From positions 187,023-251,022 of the forward strand of contig CAKOGP040000224.1 in assembly GCA_933822405.4 (NCBI GenBank): a stretch of DNA of 64,000 bases. Reading direction: 5' to 3'. This DNA comes from Cylindrotheca closterium (Eukaryota > Bacillariophyta > Bacillariophyceae > Bacillariales > Bacillariaceae). The position numbers were made by a program, and so were the translations under genes. The notes beneath the pieces are model-generated. The model was given only the letters and a program-made list of their open reading frames with translations. It searched no databases and had not been told where the DNA came from. Within the stretch, counting starts at the first letter, position 1; each line of letters starts with the position of its first letter. Positions 61,563 through 64,000 of the stretch are shown piece by piece.

Positions 61563-62441
61563 ATGGCTCCTCTCATGCGTGAAGAACAACAACAAGAATC
61601 ACAACAACCGCAAGAGCAGCTAGCCAGCGATCGCTTCTCCAATTGTAGTAATGATTCCGATAGCTCTCCCTCTTCGTCTCATCGAAGAGTGCGCATTCGC
61701 TTCAATCATACGCCACAAGTGGAAACCATTGAAAGCAAGGACGACTTTACTCCTTCCGAATTGAGTGCCTCTTGGTACTCTGGTGAAGAGAAGCGTGCCA
61801 TGTACGAAGACTACGAGAAGATTGTCATGCGCATGGAAGCTGGCAGAAGACCCAAGAAGAACACCACTTACCGCGGACTCGAGAACTTTTCCGAGACCAA
61901 CTCGGCCCAATTGGATGAGATTGTTCATGCTTGCATTGATGCAGTCATGGATGACCAAGATCGTCAATGGGCTGAGAATGGTAACGAGGCTGACTGGGAT
62001 TCCTTCCGCGAAGTGTCGCTTCAGGTTTCTCTTCAGTCTGCGTCTCTTGCGTACAAGATGGCCGAGTACGATGAACGTGAAGCCCGCAAGGCTTACATTG
62101 CCATGGCCAAGGAAGAATTTGAACGCCAACAAGGAAAGGAGGTCCAACAAGATGATGCCTCTGTCGGCACTGAAGTCACTGAGGTTACTACCTCTACCAT
62201 GGCTCAAGATGTCAAGAGCAACCACCACAAGATTGTTTCTCCACTAAAACTTGGAGGACGCAGCAAAAAGTCGTCCAAGGCAACCAACAAGAATGGCAAG
62301 AACCGACCACCCAAGGCTCGCAGTTCCGGAAGTCGCAAGACTTTGGGAGACGCCCTTGAGAATCTGAACAAGAAGAAGGCTGTCTACAATGATAAATTGA
62401 GAGATCGCGAATTCCAACCCAAAGTCTTGAGAGTGAGATAA
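61563..62441 (+). CDS. VMDEQ-family protein (61 kb)
   Basis: 292 residues from ATG 61563 (AACAAACAATGGCTCC); the frame is open upstream but this ATG has the best context. After a Gln/Ser-rich start the core reads RVRIRFNHTPQVETIESKDD (about 44-63), FTPSELSASWYSGEEKRAMY, MRMEAGRRPKKNTTYRGLEN, VHACIDAVMDDQDRQW (D-D-Q variant, about 121-136), LQSASLAYKMAEYDEREARK and AYIAMAKEEF. The tail is Thr/Ser-rich then basic (KNGKNRPPKARSSGSRKTLG), ending with a charged helix ALENLNKKKAVYNDKLRDRE. The linker RRPKKNTTYRGLE is nearly the same as KKAKKSTTYRGLE in the 35-kb member, so these two branches are close. No signal or membrane segment. Function unknown. Confidence 0.83.
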   Translation: MAPLMREEQQQESQQPQEQLASDRFSNCSNDSDSSPSSSHRRVRIRFNHTPQVETIESKDDFTPSELSASWYSGEEKRAMYEDYEKIVMRMEAGRRPKKNTTYRGLENFSETNSAQLDEIVHACIDAVMDDQDRQWAENGNEADWDSFREVSLQVSLQSASLAYKMAEYDEREARKAYIAMAKEEFERQQGKEVQQDDASVGTEVTEVTTSTMAQDVKSNHHKIVSPLKLGGRSKKSSKATNKNGKNRPPKARSSGSRKTLGDALENLNKKKAVYNDKLRDREFQPKVLRVR

Positions 62442-63352
62442 ATGAAAACTACCACCAGTATCACTATCTGATCTCGAACACAGGTCGAAAAATTTCAAAA
62501 TGTGCCCGGATATCGTGACCGGCCGAGCTTTGAATCGAAATGCAAATCCTTTTCACAAGAACAGGGAAACCGAAACTGAAACGCGAGTCGGATTTTGCCG
62601 ACTCTGGAACCAAGAGCAAGAGCAGTCTTAGAGGCTAGCCCTTCTGGTTCATAGATTTCAACTTTTGATTTACTCAAAATGCTACCACTATTGTAAATAA
62701 ATAATGTTCAATACAGCCACCCACGGAAATCTTTTTATTTTAAATATCGGAAGATTGAGTGAGTCAGTCATTCTATCAATGTGTACCGGTACACGTGTAC
62801 CAGTACGTATACACATCACATTGTCTTGGCGACAGTGATACCCTCATTCATTCAATCTCGATAAAAATTTCCGCTCTAGGAAACAAATTCAAAATACCAC
62901 GATAAGACACCAACAAAAAGCAAATAGGATAATAACCTAATGCCATGTTTCCTTATTCCACACACGAACAGTCGCGTTTTCAGTCAGTCGCGTTTTCTCA
63001 GTCTTGCAAATCATCAGGGGGTGGCAAGGCAATACCGGTACCTCTCCCCAAAATGAGGACAAAGATCTGCCACCTTATTTTGCATTCGCTCGTCCGCCGT
63101 CCTTCGTTGGCAATTTTCAATTTGAGACTCTTTCGCTCTTGTGCATCCGTCATCATGCGTGGTATCTTTTGAATGGCCCACGACACCACGACAGAGGCGA
63201 ACTCAACTTCCCGAACTCATTGGCCTTTGTGCAATGACATCTTTGCCCTGTTTATCCTACCGGCTAGCTAGTAGACATACAAAAAACTTGAACATCCAAA
63301 ACATAAAATCTTATTTCCTTCTGAACAGTAACAACAAAAAGCAACACCAATA
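62442..63352. other. Gap with GTGTACCGGTACAC palindrome
   Basis: No gene seen. A perfect 14-base palindrome GTGTACCGGTACAC lies at 62781-62794 and is followed by GTGTACCAGTACG; TACCGGTA again at 63033. Confidence 0.45.
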
Positions 63353-63796
63353 ATGGAAGCTTTTATGTCAACATTGATGAGAGATTACTCTGCAACTAAC
63401 TTTGTAATCATCCGTGATGACGCTAGAATTGCGGAACATCAGCGTGCCGAGTTCACTACAGCTGTCACTGCATCGATGGAGGATACACCCAAACGTCCTT
63501 CCTTTGGCAACTGCCCTACCAAAAACCCCGCCCCGAAACTACCATCACGAAGGGAGAGTACGGATGATCTTTTCGAGCGAAAGGATGGCCGTCGTCGTAC
63601 GCGTAACATTCCCAAACGAAGGTCCTCGATGGATGACGACCTGTTGTTGCACGGCATCAAGAACATTGGAAATCAGCCACTTTCAAACCTTTTTGAAGAA
63701 CAACATAATTATGGATCACCATCCAGGCAAATGTTGTTTGAAGACATTTTCCGGGATCTTGATAATCTGCTAAAGAAGACTGCAATGAATGAATGA
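63353..63796 (+). CDS. Small Ser/Arg-rich hypothetical protein
   Basis: A 147-residue open frame starting at CCAATAATGGAAGC. The N-terminal 35 residues (MEAFMSTLMRDYSATNFVII) look ordered; the middle has three phosphorylation-like sites with basic residues before Ser (LPSRRESTDD, IPKRRSSMDDD, DTPKRPSFGN). The C-terminus is a helix-prone segment SRQMLFEDIFRDLDNLLKKT. No signal peptide, membrane helix or named domain. It does not carry any block of the VMDEQ core, although it sits about 900 bases after a family member. I do not recognise it. The start context and balanced composition make a real small gene likely. Confidence 0.55.
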   Translation: MEAFMSTLMRDYSATNFVIIRDDARIAEHQRAEFTTAVTASMEDTPKRPSFGNCPTKNPAPKLPSRRESTDDLFERKDGRRRTRNIPKRRSSMDDDLLLHGIKNIGNQPLSNLFEEQHNYGSPSRQMLFEDIFRDLDNLLKKTAMNE

Positions 63797-64000
63797 ATGA
63801 ATAAGAAAATCACACAAGCGAAACCACAAGAGTGGTGGAATAAATACTAGCCAGATGCACATAGATGGCTTGGGAGAGAATCACAGCAGGATGTCGACAA
63901 GACTGTACTCTACATCGAGATCTGTATCACCTTCATCAGCTAAAATGCCTGATTGAGATTTATTCAGGAACTATTACATTAATGGTCGAAATCTCGAGTT

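Overview
The window is nuclear DNA of a photosynthetic eukaryote, most likely a diatom. Genes are short and dense. The introns that can be resolved are 71-121 bp with GT..AG ends. The gene content fits: a delta-class carbonic anhydrase (a class first known from diatoms), a carotenoid cleavage dioxygenase, a plastid-type presequence on a PDZ-like protein, a Ser/Asp repeat secretory protein with RRKL processing-like sites resembling silica-associated peptides, a GH5 beta-1,3-glucanase of the kind that would act on chrysolaminarin-type glucans, and Harbinger-like and Copia-like mobile elements. Species cannot be named from the sequence alone.

Layout. 0-5.5 kb: tandem array of four paralogues of an unnamed protein family (first one cut by the window edge). 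6-9 kb: small basic protein, then a three-exon carotenoid dioxygenase. 9.7-14.3 kb: divergent pair, a multi-membrane acyltransferase-3 protein and a membrane-anchored GH5 glucanase. 14.7-19.3 kb: relic of an SDR gene, an ankyrin gene broken by an in-frame TGA, a 574-bp element with 166-bp terminal direct repeats and several hairpins, the Ser-repeat secretory protein, and the intact SDR. 19.8-22.4 kb: patatin-like lipase facing a delta carbonic anhydrase. 23.5-25.2 kb: Harbinger-like transposon with 31-bp iterated repeats on both sides. 26-31 kb: a disordered protein, a URI/prefoldin-like protein and a plastid PDZ-like protein. 31.3-38.3 kb: four more, highly diverged members of the unnamed family. 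39.5-48.8 kb: J-domain protein, inward-rectifier K+ channel, a 1490-residue fusion (haem peroxidase, DOMON, cytochrome b561, cytochrome b5, FAD/NAD(P)H reductase), and a Trp-Gly-Ala-Gly protein with an in-frame TAG. 49.2-52.6 kb: decayed Copia element. 54-57.4 kb: a small Cys-rich secreted protein and a GPI-type surface protein with ten Cys-rich repeats. 58-64 kb: two further family members and a small Ser/Arg-rich protein.

The two most striking things are (1) ten copies, in two clusters plus scattered singles, of one protein family with a shared core (V.F....E..WY / RGLE / VMDEQ..QW / DE.EA...Y) for which I know no name, and (2) the peroxidase-DOMON-b561-b5-reductase fusion, which looks like an independently built analogue of animal dual oxidase. 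Several genes feed into redox and carbon biology at the cell surface (fusion oxidoreductase, delta carbonic anhydrase, glucanase, GPI protein, K+ channel), but nothing indicates co-regulation or an operon-like unit. All splice junctions given were read by eye from GT/AG sites and frame agreement; exons without a clear signature could be missed.
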